Shown: positions 24,061 to 37,193, numbered from the stretch's first letter. The stretch: DNA of 64,000 bases from Alitta virens (GCA_932294295.1 OW028586.1:8957701-9021700); one strand, 5' to 3'. The notes: generated by a model from the letters alone, not told the origin. Program-made: numbers and translations.

Positions 24061-26137
24061 CTCTGGAAATCATTAAAAATAGTCACAACTGTCAGGTTTT
24101 TTTGAAACAATTTAAAATGCAATAAATGATTATCACGAGATAATGAATTGTTTCATGTTTTTAGACATAATCTAGATGAAAAATGAATTAATATTATGAA
24201 TATAAGTTTCAATAATTTCTGCAGAATATTCCATCTATATATGATCAACACTGCACCAACAGTAACTGTTCGTTTATGCCAACACAGTTATATTATGCTA
24301 CAGTTACCTTCTCCGACAGTTACCTTCTGCTACAGTTCATTGTAATATTTCTTTGATGTCGTAAGCTTGTTGTCTTTGAAGTCGCCATGACGTGCGTCAA
24401 AATCCTTTGATGTAGGACGTTTTGATTGTTGAGTTCTTACGTCGAGTCACTTGTAACGTCCCAACTAACACAAACACTGCTCAAGTGGTTATATAATGGC
24501 TATATGGACAGACAGACAGAGAAAAAGGGAAAAAGACGAAGAAAGAAATACGAACATTAGAAAGATAGATAGATAGGTAGGTAGATGGATAGATGGATAG
24601 ATAGATAGATATTGCTGTTTCAAAAGTGAAGTTTATTCAAAATAAACTGTATATATCAATCCAATATTGTTGCTTTGCAAAACTTCTTGAACATTTACTA
24701 GGCATTAATCCCTTTAAGAACTTAGTACCCCTCCCTCTGCTCTGGGGTGTGACCCCCTGTGGTACTACTTTAGCTGGCGGATGGATACCTCTTGTGGTCA
24801 TCTGGTTTTTAAGCGGATTAATCGCCACATTACCCCACATTGCGGATTTGAAAGAGCTTATGAAAACTCTTGTCGGATTTTTGTGTTTGAGACCAAAGGC
24901 TCAAATTTCTTCCAAGTATTTATTCTATAGAGATTAATTGTACTTAGAACTGCTATGACAGCTTTGTATTTTCATATTATGGGCTAAATAAACCCAGTGC
25001 TATGCAGCTTGCATATTAAAGAAACACACATATATATATAACAATTTACAAAAGAAGAATACATAAGAATATATGGGCTGGGATTGTGCATAAATATATC
25101 CAGAAATACATGAGTTGATATTGTGTATAATAAATCTATCTAAATTGTGTAAATTTATCTGAATTTCAATGTCCAGGCACAATTGTGCATGGTACGAACT
25201 AAGAAATTTAACAATATGTTTTTAAAAAAAAGTAAAATTTAGAGAATATAATATTATAAACTAAATACATGTATCATTCCATTCCATTTCATTGCATAAA
25301 AATGTATTTAAATCATGCGCGTAAGCCTAATATAGAAACTGCTCATGCATGTTTACTCTGCAAAATATCTACAGAGATAACATTATAAAAATATGAGCCT
25401 AGTGTCTATGTGAAACCTTATATTGCCAACCCGCTTCATACCTGTGCATAGGTAAGCTGAACATCATAGCGGAGGCTTGAGTTTCAAAACGATCAATGTC
25501 CCCTCAAATTAGGCAGGTAGGCTAGATGACGAAGGTTGTATAGGACATTGCAGCACAATGGGGGACTCCCTGCATGGGAGTATAAGCGCGTTCATATTCA
25601 ATTTTTGTTAAATGTTTGTGAGACAGAATAGGGATAGAACTGAGACAAATAAATAAATAAATGAATAAATAAGAAAGAAGAGAGACTATTAATGATAAAG
25701 TGATAAATATCAGATTTATGAAAAAGACAAATATGATTATATTAAAGATTAATAAATGAATGAACGTCTTTTGCATGACATATGCAGCAAATATATCTGT
25801 ATAAATGTTTACCAATGGCAGATTGGAGCAGATATATGGTTTAAAAGCCACAGAGCCAGTTAAAGTCCAATTCTATCAATCTACAATTCCCTCGGTCGAT
25901 TTGTGTTAGTCATTAAGGCCACACTTGTGCCGAAATGTCTGGAGGCGAAGTTTGTGTGATCTTTGCTCTGCTTCCCCCACGCTTCAAGATCCAGTTGACT
26001 TTTGATCACAAATTGGATGGCCTAATTCATTTGAGTTCGGGATTAGAACCAGATTTATTTAATTCAAAGTTCCCATGGCAATGACAAGTACCCTTTAGGG
26101 TAGAAGTTAAACCATCACAGAAGGTGCTGCTTCTTGC
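24061..26137. other. Intron 29-kb part 7: gene-free
   Basis: GATA-type microsatellite at 24563-24611 and (AATA)n-like run at 25646-25670. Open frames at 24626-24937 on both strands have no supporting signal. Confidence 0.45.
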
Positions 26138-26340
26138 CCACTAGTCGTTTCGGCTGCACTTTAAGTGCCAGTCGAATTAGACGATTTGGTATAGTGTTCC
26201 ATTTTGACTCACAGTTCCCGAGGACTCTTTAGAAAGCTGCTATACTAGTAGTCATTTCGGCTGCATGCACTTTAAGTGAAAGTCGAATTGGACGGTTTGG
26301 TTATGTACCATTTTGACCCAACGCTAAAGGGATTCTTCAG
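26138..26340 (+). repeat. Diverged tandem duplication, two units of about 100 bp
   Basis: Units 26138-26236 and 26247-26340 share TTTCGGCTGCA, CACTTTAAGTG, AGTCGAATTRGACG, TTTGGT, CCATTTTGAC and GATTCTT/GACTCTT endings in the same order. Neither unit has coding potential. Confidence 0.7.
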
Positions 26341-27645
26341 TTTCCTCTCTATCTCTTGACAGGTGAAGCGGAGAATGAAAAAGAAACCAAGGCCATTTTG
26401 TTAATTAAAACTTTCAACCGTATTTCTGCCACTTGAGAGCTCTTTATCAGAGCTTGGATCTACTCGGGGTGGGGTTACAAGTTGGCTTAGGTTCACGTGT
26501 GTAAAACTAATAGCAGATGAACAAAAATACTAAAAACAAAAAAAGCTTATACACACTGTATATAATGCTTATATAAAAACTTCCATCTAACATTGCAATA
26601 ATATTAGCAATGCAAACAGCCATTTACAAAATGTAACCATCTACATTTATCTGAATTAAGTCTACTCGAATTAAGTTAAACATCAGTTCACTAACATCTC
26701 ACTTATAGCAGTTTCCTATCAGATGTTTCTGCCACGAATGTTGTGTCATTGGTAACCAGTGGAGACAGGTGCAGAAATAACATTTGGAAACCTGCAACCT
26801 GAGGTCATAAAAAGAATTCATAACTTCATAAAATTGCAGGCTGCTTCTAACACGTTGATGTTAAAGATTTATCCCATGGCGACCTTCACTTGCCATTACC
26901 TGATATCAAAACATGCAAATTCCATAATTTGTGACTTGCCAAGCATCCAGCATCCACCTGCAGCTGCATCTGATGATACATGAGCATCAGAGGGATTCCT
27001 CGGTCACACGTCAACATTTATCATTTCTAATTTGCGAATTCTTGATTCCACGAGAAATATTTGTAGTCGACATTCGGTGAGCATTTCTCATGATGGAACG
27101 CCAGGCATTATCACGCAGGTCCATGATTATGAAGGCACTTTTGATTTGAGGTCATTCAGTTTAAGGTATCTTTCTTTATTCTTTCTTTCTTGCTTTGTTT
27201 GTTTATTTGTTGCTTTCTTTCTTGCTTTGTTTGTTTGTTTGTTTCTTGTGAACTTAGGTCTCTATGTTTATACTTTAATTTTAAAATGAGTTTCTCACAT
27301 TCTCTGAAACAGTGCACTTTGAAATTATGTTAATTACAAATATCATCCTTTAATTCAAGGTATTATGCTCTATAAACCTTTTGCTTCACATTGATTCACA
27401 CCCTTTAGTCAGCTCGATCTACCACTTAATACCCCGTGGTAGCTGATCAGGAGCCTCTTAAGCTCAGTTGGGGTTCCTCAGGGGGCAATCCTTAAACCCC
27501 TCCTACCTGATCAACCGTTGGATCCCCGTGGGCTCAAGGGTGGGCTGGTTATATACAGGGGCAAATTATGTCACAAAATCCTGATTTATCTCATGATTTA
27601 ACCTTCTATGTGTAAATCAACTACAAAATGCTGTTGGTTGTTGCC
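26341..27645. other. Intron 29-kb part 8: gene-free
   Basis: (CTTT)n/(GTTT)n run at 27170-27247. Nothing else recognised. Confidence 0.5.
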
Positions 27646-27688
27646 TAGACCGAAATATTGCTGTCATTTGAGGCAGTTTGTCGGACTA
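27646..27688 (+). repeat. Dispersed repeat family B, copy 2
   Basis: TAGACCGAAATATTGCTGTC followed by ATTTGAGGCAGTTTGTCGGA, lacking the 17-base insert of the other copy. Confidence 0.65.
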
Positions 27689-27778
27689 GTTGTTGCCTAT
27701 ATTCCTCCATCTTTTTGTGATGCTTAAATATAAAAATGTGATATCTTGTTGTCATGTTAATATACTGTAACTTACTAA

Positions 27779-27814
27779 TAGCATGGAGTCACTATACATA
27801 GTGACTCCATGCTA
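27779..27814. repeat. Perfect 17-bp inverted repeat with 2-base loop
   Basis: Left arm TAGCATGGAGTCACTAT, loop AC, right arm its exact reverse complement. The arms contain the word CATGGAGTCACTAT seen in repeat family A at 32.09 kb. Confidence 0.9.
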
Positions 27815-30800
27815 ATAGAAATTAAACCAATACTTTGTATTCTTTCTTATTTATATTCTTGATGTACCACAAGGAAAATGATAATATATTGCAAGATTCA
27901 TTATGTTTATATTATGTATTTACAATATCAAGTGACAACTGTTTGTATTAGATACATTGCAAGATAATTATGCAATGAACGTTCACACAGCGACATTTTA
28001 ATCTTGTAATGCTATTCAATCATTTTCATGTTGTCAAGACATTTACATTGACCTCACTATAATGAACAACAGTTAATCATTCACAGTAATTAGGGGCACA
28101 ATAACATACCCCAATGGCTATAATCAACCCCCAGACGCGCCAAGTAAACAGTCAATTAAGAAGCTATTATTAGAGCTATAGAAACATGCCTTATCAGTGA
28201 ATAGGGTAAAGGGTAAGTAATAGAGAAAATAGGGTTAGGGTCAAAGTGGCAAAAAATACTTTTATGGGGTGGAAAAAAGATAAGTTGTAAAGGGTACTTA
28301 ACTCAAGTACCAGTGAATGTTTGGTACGGTGTTTAACACTGTGTATGTATAGCCAGCCACCAGATAGACATACATACAGAAAAAAGAAACAGGCCTATAT
28401 TTGGTTAGGCAGATCGTGGACGCAGTAGAAACTACTGTATTTATTTATTAAAATATATTTAAAATTGGTGACACCATCAGTGAAAACTGTTTGTCAGGTG
28501 GCCCATTAAATGCAATAATAATAAAAAAATATATATACAGATGAAATATTAAGTATAAGTACACATACTTGTCTTTCTCATAAATTAAGAAAACAAATAT
28601 AAAATCATAAAACATACACAAATAAGATAAGATAAAATTACATAAAAATATTTTGCTTTAGCTTCCTTAAAAAAAAATTGATATCATGAATATATTTCCA
28701 AAATGAAGGTAAACCGTTCCAGGTATTAGCACTAGTGTACTTCAAAGACATTTTAGCAAACTGACTAGAGACATTAAGAATATAAACATGTCCATTGGCA
28801 GATATAGAGTCTAGTGCACACAGAGTCTGAAGCAGGGAGACTTACAATGTATGTAAGAGTCAGAGAGATAATTAGAGACAGAAATACAGACAGGCAGAGA
28901 TATCCTAAGAGACCAATGCAGTGATAGGGAGTATTAGGGACAGAGTTAGGCAGGTCTTGCAGGAAAGTGTGATTATGGGAGGCACCTCTAGGAACAGGGC
29001 AAAAACAAGAAGCAAAGCTACAAGTCACACAGAATGCAAAAAAACACCTAGAAGTTGTATACTCTAGCTTTGGTGTTATGAGTAAGCTGTATCATAAATG
29101 AGTTATGAATGGCTAACCACCCAAGCCTCCACTTAGCACTCTTATGGCGCCACGCATGTCATGCTATAAAGGGAACTGGAATTTTGAGAATTTTGACATT
29201 GCAAACTCAGGACCAATATGAGGGCCTTGGGGTAAGATGCTTTGAACCTTGCCTTCGTCACAGTTGGCCGATCAAGATTAGAACTAGGGCCTGAAGTTGA
29301 TAATCTGCCTCTACCTTGATAGTACCAATGTTCACCGCTTGGTGGCGTCTGATAACCTCTCCACCAGAGGGGGTTGGGGTCTGTCCATCCATCATCTCCA
29401 CCTGATACCCTACTCCAGTCTGTACCCCCCTTCTGCCCCCCTTATCTCGCCAAGCTTGTCAAATTTTGTCAAATTTCAGGTTTGATTTTCACTGGAGCTG
29501 CAGAGGTTAGCCAGAGCACTTCCAGACCTGGCCTACCTTAGAACAGGTTCACAGTTCATAATGATCAAATCACTAACATATGGCTACCATGGAAACGAAC
29601 CTGATAAGAAAGCTTAGTCAGTATATATGGCCCAGACCAGGGCTGGTCAAAAGCTTATGAGAAGAAACTGTGAATATAAAGGTATATAAAAGCATGGAGC
29701 CATGATAAAAGGGAGTCTCTTGGCTCTTACTTAGAATGTGTCTCTAGCATTTTGGCTGTTACCTAATAGCCACCTAATTATCATCAATGCTGCTATACAC
29801 AATTATCTTTATATTACTATTTGGTCAATACTCTTCGAGAGATTGTTGTAATTACATACACAATGCAATTTATACGTTTGTTTTGTATTTTGGTCTCGAG
29901 CTTCTGTTTGTAAACTCCCATGTCAGGGTGCTGTTTGACGCTAGTAGGCCCATAGTGTAGTAGTCGTATGTGGCAGTGGGTATCCCTGTCTGATTCCATT
30001 TTCTCAGCTGGGTGTGATAATGAGCAGATTAGTTTATCACATCATCACATGCCAGTGAGCAGTGAGTTATCACAACTGATAGACAGACTGCATGGTACAA
30101 ATGCAAGTACTCTTGTATGCATGTAATGGGCTGATATACCAGGTACCTATAATTCTATTGATACATTTATCTGAATATACTTCCTCGTGGTCTAACGCTT
30201 ATTTTGGTCAGTAGCCTGTATTTCATAATATGTTATCATTCTTTGGTTTCCCATGATTCATTTGCCTTATTATCAAACGTTTCATATAAGTTTCAGATCC
30301 AATAACATTGTGAAATTGAAATTGATTTTAAATTGTGTATTTTACACGTACATACTTTGTACACCGCCCAAAAGTGTATGGCCAGTTTGACCACTGTGTA
30401 CATGCTAAATTGTTATATTTTTGGATTGTGGTGTATTTTTGTAAATTCTAAGTATAAATGTGCTTATCATTCATGTTTTCTGATGTTGACAATTTCTTCT
30501 TCTTAGCTCACTAATTCTGTATTTGGATAATGTTGTACCACAAGGTCCTGCAATGGGTCCAACTATATTACTGAGAAAAGATTCAAACTCATTCTAATCA
30601 AACTGTGCAGGTTGAAACTAAAACCAGACGCTGCTCTTAGGCAAGATTAACTGTTGCAAGTCACTTGCTTTAAATCGTACATCACAGAAAAAAAAAGCTC
30701 ATAAAAAAGAAAAGAGATGCATGGTTTCACTTTGTTTGACTTCTTAGTTTCACAATTTCTCAACAAGATGCAAATACCCTTTCTTACACAAAATGTCACT

Positions 30801-32019
30801 CTCCAGTTTAGACAGAACTCACAGGAGAGCTTGTTTCTTGGTTCTGTCAAAGGTGTCTCGAATGAAAGAGATTAGATAAGAATTAGATAAGGAAATTGGG
30901 TGATAATAGATAAGACAGGAGTAGGTGGCCTTGCTGACACGTGGACAGTGTCATCTCAGTTAGAGCTAAATTAGAGCAAGTTATGTAAGATACTTTAGAG
31001 ATAGAAAGATGTAACTTAAAATCGGTCAATCATTGAATGACAATAAATGTGCTGGAAGAATATTTTTAAACTACTGCAATTCATTTATACTATGTCATCA
31101 TAACGTCTCCATGGACAAGTTGCTCAAAAAATAAAAAAATAAAAAATCAGTAGTCTGTTAAACGTGTCAATTTGCAGTCTACATGAAATATGTACATAAA
31201 TATATTTTTATTAAAGTAACAGGGTCGTATCATTGCGAAATCATCAAATGATCTGGTCGTTACGCATTCTTGTTGACCTTTGAATTTTGTAATTTGGTAT
31301 TGTGATTAACCATCAAAATTTGTGTGCAAATAGGTGTATATTCCTGATGAACCTGGTTCAACGTATTGCTGCTGTCCCACCAATGGCTGTGACTTTTCTA
31401 CATCATGGCCAAAATATTGGCTGCATCTTTGCAAATTCAATGTGCAGCCAACGTTACCCGATCATAAACGAATCATAATCTGTTATGATTATGAGTTTCA
31501 AGAAGCTGTAATGGTGTATGTATATCTTCATATATAAGGTTCATTCAGGTGGCATGAAATGCATTAATATTTCTTTGGTTGTTTTGGTAGAGCCAATAAT
31601 GTTTGCAAAAGCAGCCAAAGATACCCCGGTTGACGGTATGAATCTATTAACCACATAATTGTTATTTCCGTATATTTTAGCAAAATGTGTGACAGGCTGT
31701 GTTATTGTAAAAGCTTAACATAACATTTATGACAACGTTACTTACAATGTCATGTGTCACAAAAATACCACTGAAGGCAGCAGACATCTTGGGAGACAAG
31801 TTGTCAGGGCAGTCGTCATGGAAATAACGCGCGGTCCAGTGGTGACACCTTGTGGTACACCAAGATAAAAGAAAGAGTAACTTCGAGGCATATTTACAGT
31901 AATAAACTTTACTGAAATGCAAGATTATATAAACATACTTGATATAAGACAGACACAGTAATAAAGAGAGGTTGCAGCATTATAGAAAGACCACCTCCAT
32001 TGAAGACTATGCAGACATT
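27815..32019. other. Intron 29-kb part 9: mainly AT-rich, gene-free
   Basis: Two CTCF-like words at 29335-29347 and 29361-29373. An open stretch at 31334-31537 after an AG (Cys-rich, CPTNGCDFSTSW) could be an old transposase zinc-finger piece but is too weak to call. Confidence 0.4.
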
Positions 32020-32160
32020 GCTGTGGCAAGTAATAAAAGAACCCACTCATAGGGTAAATGTGTAATTTATATAACCATGGAGTCACTATAACATGGGTGG
32101 ACTACACCTATCTCTCTCTCACCACATGAATTGATTCAACCCTCGTGAGTGGCAAGCACT
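32020..32160 (-). mobile_element. Dispersed repeat family A, partial and rearranged copy 7
   Basis: GGCAAGTAATAAAAGAACCC, ACTCATAGGGTAAATGTG and CATGGAGTCACTATAACATG are present, but the TCATCTCA core is degraded to CTCTCTCTCACC. The CATGGAGTCACTAT piece is the same word that forms the palindrome at 27.8 kb. Confidence 0.5.
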
Positions 32161-32186
32161 TGTCTTCGAGGGCTGCAAATGTTATA

Positions 32187-32212
32187 TCTATCTATCTATC
32201 TATCTATCTATC
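32187..32212. repeat. (TCTA)n microsatellite
   Basis: Six TCTA units, directly after repeat family A copy 7. Confidence 0.9.
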
Positions 32213-34520
32213 CAAACAAAATTTGAACAAAATTCAGCCATAACAGTTGTCTTAACCAGTGTATATACCTCCATGTCTAGTTGTTCTTTTGCAAAAACCA
32301 AGCAAACTCAGACCACAGGGAGGCTTTCTGACTCAGGCTTGTTTAGTCATCAATCATATGTATAGTGTACTTTTTCAACACCTTATCCACTAAACCACGC
32401 ACACCAGGGCTTACAAATGGGGTAAAAGGGGGAGTTGTCTTCCAAACCCTATATTTTATTCTAATGTTATGGCCAATATGGGGGAAGGGGGGGGGGGGGT
32501 TTGAAGCTCAGATCCCCCCGTATCTACTAACGTCTACGCCCATGACTCACAACAAAACATCAGTTCATATTTCTCACCAACATTTTGGGGCATAAAATCC
32601 TCAGAAGTCAGGAGATGTGAAACTGACTACAGTTTCTTTGTGGACGTAGAACTCAGAGAAAACATATTATGCAAAAGGTCAGAGCCCCATTAAGAGGTCA
32701 AGATGAGAAGAGGTGTAAACGAGAACCCTATCACCCTCAAGGCATAGGGGCAGGGGGTGAAAGAGGGCTGCAAGGGTCAGTGATGTGCCCCCTCCATGTC
32801 AATGTTGCACAAGATGCAGTTCTTGACATGCTCTGGTACTGTTGGCTGGCTGTTGGCTACTGTTCCAATCAAAGAATGTGTCATTTTATATATCATTATA
32901 TTTTTTTCTATTTATATCAGCATAAGTTATATAGTGTAATATATTTGTTAAAAGACTAAAGTGAGGTTAGTATGGATAATATATGAAAGTCATTAAGCTG
33001 AAAATGTGCTTTTAGTTTGCATTCATCAAATTAATTATGCAAATAAAAATCCCAAATGAATGTACATGCCTTTTACCCTGGAGAAATAAGACCTAATTTC
33101 TCCAAGCTCTTACCAACCAGATAACAATCATGAAGATAAAAATACCCAAAGTTCACGCACCAGCAATATCTAGTACTAATAATTAAAATTATGAAGCGGA
33201 CAACGTTCACAACACGTTCAACAGCACAATTGTGTCTTTTCCCACAGCTTCCTTAATTGAGTCCTGGGGGATGCTGCGGCAGCCTGCTCTTCTCAAATGT
33301 TGTATAGATGCAGAGGACACCTCAGTGCATCACAGAATCCTAGGGATGTGGGGATGCAGCAATTAGTCTCAGCATCTTGTGTCAAGTTTCCTAATGATGT
33401 CCTTATTATCCAGTGACAGTTGACACTTCTTACTTCATTTATATGAAGATTCGAGAATAGCAACAACAACACAGGCATAGCCTTTGATGCAGTTGGTTCG
33501 TGGTGGAAATAACTCACAGCTGACAGTTATGAATTATAAGGAGGCGTTATTTTTATCTTGCTGTTTTATTTTGGTTATCAAATGTGTTCTATATCTTTCA
33601 GCATAGTAAAATGGAAACAAAAAAAATTTCAATTTATTCAAGAAAAAAAAAGTATTAAATAGTAAAAAAAAATATTATTTTTGGGATTTCCATCTTGTCT
33701 GGATGACATTGAAGTTAGCCTAAAATGGCACATTTATATAATATCAAATAAAGTAACTGTCAGGTATGCTGCAAGGGTATGCTTGTAGCCAATAGTATGA
33801 CGATGATTCACGATTTTGTCCGAATACATTCCGATGATTCACGATCAGTGACGAAGATGAACGAGCGACAGGCGGCTAAATCAGCCGAGTGGAAAGGAAA
33901 ACCATCAAATCATGAGCGATAATAGAGTGTCTTTAGGGCATTTTGGGATAGTTGCTGCCAGGAATTCTGGGATGGCACGTGTCAGGTGATCGCAGGAGTG
34001 TTTCGAGTCTCCTCCCATCGCCGCTAGGTGGAGGCACCTGTCTTCCGGGTGTCTAGGGTTGAGGTTGTAACTGCCAGTTAAGCAGCGAAAAAGAAAAACC
34101 CAGTCATTCAAATCAAGTGTAATATACTCTGCTCAGTGAACATAGATAGATAGAATTTTATAGACAGAGATAGACAGGTCAGGTCATACAACAAGCAATT
34201 GTTCTATAAATGAATGAATGAATGAATGCAGTTCAAATATTTTATTTCATTTGATGATCTGGTATCCCAAACTGCCAGTGAATTGCAGTGTACACAATTC
34301 AGTATTTAAAAATATGATGAAATATTTATGAAACATACGAACTCAGGGGTCACCCTGAAATAACTTCAAGATAACTTGAGAGCATCTGCTGACATCTCAC
34401 AGTACTTAAATGAAACATCATCTCTTAAGTTAACCTCGCCCCCCCCTTTTTTTTTACCACTTTTTCATTTCATGCTTTTGGCTTATGCTGTTTTGGCAGC
34501 TTTTGAAAACGTTATGAATA
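32213..34520. other. Intron 29-kb part 10: gene-free
   Basis: G run at 32487-32499; GATGATTCACGAT repeated at 33801 and 33833 region; CTCF-like CCGCTAGGTGGAGG at 34021-34034; (AATG)n at 34209-34228. Confidence 0.45.
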
Positions 34521-34521
34521 C

Positions 34522-34545
34522 CACGTGTTTTGGGGTCAAAGGTCA
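34522..34545 (+). promoter_or_regulatory. E-box plus DR1 nuclear-receptor motif
   Basis: CACGTG at 34522-34527, then a perfect DR1 GGGTCA-A-AGGTCA at 34533-34545, the arrangement used by RXR heterodimers and HNF4. Motif evidence only. Confidence 0.35.
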
Positions 34546-35559
34546 CTGAAGAAAGATGCTAAAGACGTGACAAGGGGTCTAAAAAATAAAATTGTCTGAT
34601 GGTGCAATCATGTGGCCAACCCATTGGGTAAATGTTGCAAAAATATGGCAGGAAAAGGAAAAATGACATTTAAGTTTTTAGAAAATGACAGGTTACAATG
34701 TACTGGTACACTAAAATAATATTGATATGACTAAACATTTTATATTTTACTAAATTTCGTTATAAAATTCTGTTTTTGTTTTCTAAAGTGTGGCATTTTC
34801 AACACCGCATGTTAGTTTATCCGATCTTCAGAAGTAGTTATGTAATATTACAGCACTCGATCTGAACAAGAGCGCTGTATACATTAAGATTAAGTCCCAC
34901 AATCGTATGGCTAGCTTCACTTGATCTTGAAATTGACAGAGTATAAGTTTCTACAGTGAATAGTCCTTAATTCCTGCAGTGTACTTAAGTCCTCCATGTC
35001 TTTTGTCTGCATTATACACGGGTAGCCATATTTGGTTTTGTGTGGGACACTTTTGTGGAGCTCTAAGGATCCAAGATGGCCGCCATGAACAAAATAAATA
35101 AAGCAAATAACTTCAAAGGTCCCTTAAAATTGTCAAGCTATTGTTAAAGTTCCTTTTTCCCACACTTCAGTGCATTGTATACATGTAGACATACCAATGA
35201 GTGAATATAGATGCTCTTAAAGTAGACCTACAACCCTGTCTTAACCCCTCTGAATCTATTCACTGCGCATGCTCGAACGAAAATGCAACAGTAGCACTGT
35301 TTAAGAACTCTTCTTTGATCATGTTTCACTATTGACCCTCAACATTTGCAATAGACACCCCTGACCGATCGAAACCCTTCATTTGGACTGGTCGCCAGAT
35401 AAGTCGTGCTCAGGCACCAGACGAAATGTTGACCTTTTTTATTCAATAGACTGGTCATTGTTGACAGACGAGTCTTTGACTGGTCTTACTATATTCACCA
35501 AGTTCTGAGCACTGCCAGTTCAGCGTCTAGTCTAATGTCAGCAACTGATAGACAGATAG

Positions 35560-35591
<32 letters not shown>

Positions 35592-36429
35592 ATAGATAGA
35601 TGGATAGATGGATAGATGGATAGAGAGATAGGTAGACAAATCTGTTTAACATTTTAAGCCATTGTCACAATAGGCCTACTTGAATACTTAAAATGTAATG
35701 TCAAATAATTATAAGTTACTTAAAACAGCAGGATTGCATCACAAGTGCAAGAGAAATGGGGGGGGGGGGGGTTTTCATTTGCTGGGGGTGAGGGGTTAAA
35801 ACACTAAACCCCACTTATTACGTAATGCACCTTCCCATCACATCGCGAAAGACGCTTCACTGGCTCAAATTTCGTTTTTGAGTGACAGGTCCGCACGAAA
35901 TCCGTGTTGCAGTCCGCATTTTCTATTCTCTCCAGTTGTCAAAGCTATTAAGCGGACTACTTACGATGAAGTGGCGGCTAATATTTGTTTACTCTCACGC
36001 CAGTGAGTTTAATGCCTCGAAAATTGACTGTGACTCTGAGCATAAAAATGAAAGTTCTTTAGTTTTCCATAAAATTTTACTTTATTTTGAAACAGTGCTC
36101 TTTTAAAAGTTAGAAAACAGTAGATGTTTAGGCCAAAGAGCTTTATAAAAAGTCTTTATCGGCTTAAAAAAAGCTGGGGAAACCTTTCCATTGTTTGTGG
36201 TTACCATGACAATGTGTTTACTAAACATTTAGAAGAATGTGTTCAAGTGAAGAAAAGTGTGTAAAATGGGGAATTTACTTGAAAACTGAAACCCTGCAGG
36301 CTTAGGCCTATTGCTAGATAGCCTAGGTCTTAGTTCAAAGACAAATAAATTAATTTTTTTGGGCTAAAATCAAATTTGTCATAAAATTCCGCATTTGTGT
36401 ACAGTATACCTCCGCCATGTTTGGCTATC
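34546..36429. other. Intron 29-kb part 11: gene-free
   Basis: YY1-like ATCCAAGATGGC at 35069-35080; GATA microsatellite at 35546-35630; G run at 35758-35770. Confidence 0.5.
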
Positions 36430-36660
36430 CACTCATGCATGACACCCAAACACTCGAACAGTGCGTCATTGTGTTGCTGGGCAACATCCCATTGTTAATG
36501 ACGTCACAGTATTCCCGGAAACGCCTGTTTGTGACAAGGGATTATGGGAGATTACGCGTAAAGCGAGACTGGGACAACATTCCATCGTAACCCCAAACAA
36601 TGGCGTCATTGGCAACCACCTAAATCCTGACGCTTAACGCTAGATGGCGCCACGAGTGGC
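36430..36660. promoter_or_regulatory. Motif-dense CpG-rich block before the homeodomain exon, candidate internal promoter or enhancer
   Basis: GTTGCTGGGCAAC (inverted arms, RFX-like) near 36472, full CRE TGACGTCA at 36499-36506, CTCCCATAATCCC on the minus strand near 36540 (ZNF143-like), and CGCTAGATGGCGCC at 36638-36651 (CTCF-like). The block lies 530-760 bp before the homeodomain exon, which opens with a Met codon. Confidence 0.4.
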
Positions 36661-36814
36661 ATCAACAATTGTTTAAGTTTGTTGTTTGCTTTAAATATCC
36701 CACGATTGGACAAGACAAATCTACAAAAGCTAAATATGAAAATATAGGACTTAATTAATGATATACAAAGTGTTCAACGTTTAAAATTCATAATCAATTG
36801 GACATTTATTACAT

Positions 36815-36995
36815 AATGTGGAACCCCAACAATGTTATTAAGACCATCCATTAGGCCTATTAAGACCACCTCGATATTAAAGGATCACAAGTTTGTTCAA
36901 CTGTTTGTAGAAAACTTCCAGCATCTTACTATCGAGGCCACTTCATTAATTTGATTCAAAATGGTGGTTTTACTTGTGGAGTTCTACCTAGTTTT
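36815..36995. mobile_element. Pogo/Tigger-like MITE remnant
   Basis: Left end TGTGGAACCCCAACAATG and TTATTAAGACCATCC; right end AAAATGGTGGTTTTACTTGT and GGAGTTCTACC, which is the inverse of a GGTAGAACTCC terminus. It lies about 200 bp before the homeodomain exon. Confidence 0.5.
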
Positions 36996-37193
36996 GTGTT
37001 TGTTTATATGAATATTTCTCCTATCACTGCATGACCCTGCTTACAAAAAAATTAGCTGTTTTTCGTTTCTGTATAACTCATTATTGTGTCTTTGTGAAAT
37101 TTATCGTGGCTTAATTATTCAATAATGTTGCCAGAGGTTAGAATATCAATTATATTATATGAATTATTAATAATTATTTCCTTTTCATAACAG

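Larger units (their letters stand above)
8167..37193 (+). other. Lhx2/9 intron between LIM2 and homeodomain exons (29,027 bp)
   Basis: The intron is bounded by gtaagt and cataacag, and the codon phases agree on both sides. It holds dispersed repeats, microsatellites, several motif clusters and two weak minus-strand candidate exons, listed separately. Very long introns in developmental regulators usually contain enhancers; that is family knowledge, not something the sequence proves here. Confidence 0.9.

Noticed and set aside
24626..24937. Overlapping open frames on both strands with hydrophobic content
   Set aside because: No splice sites, promoter or family match; equal openness on both strands suggests chance.
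28201..28250. GGGTTAGGG-like telomeric words
   Set aside because: Only one or two imperfect units; not a telomere repeat tract.
31334..31537. Cys-rich frame after an AG, zinc-finger-like
   Set aside because: Cysteine spacing does not match a known finger and no donor or partner exon is convincing.
33905..34111. Minus-strand frame with a Cys/His pattern recalling RNase H or reverse-transcriptase tails
   Set aside because: Too short and no catalytic motif; may be part of an old repeat.
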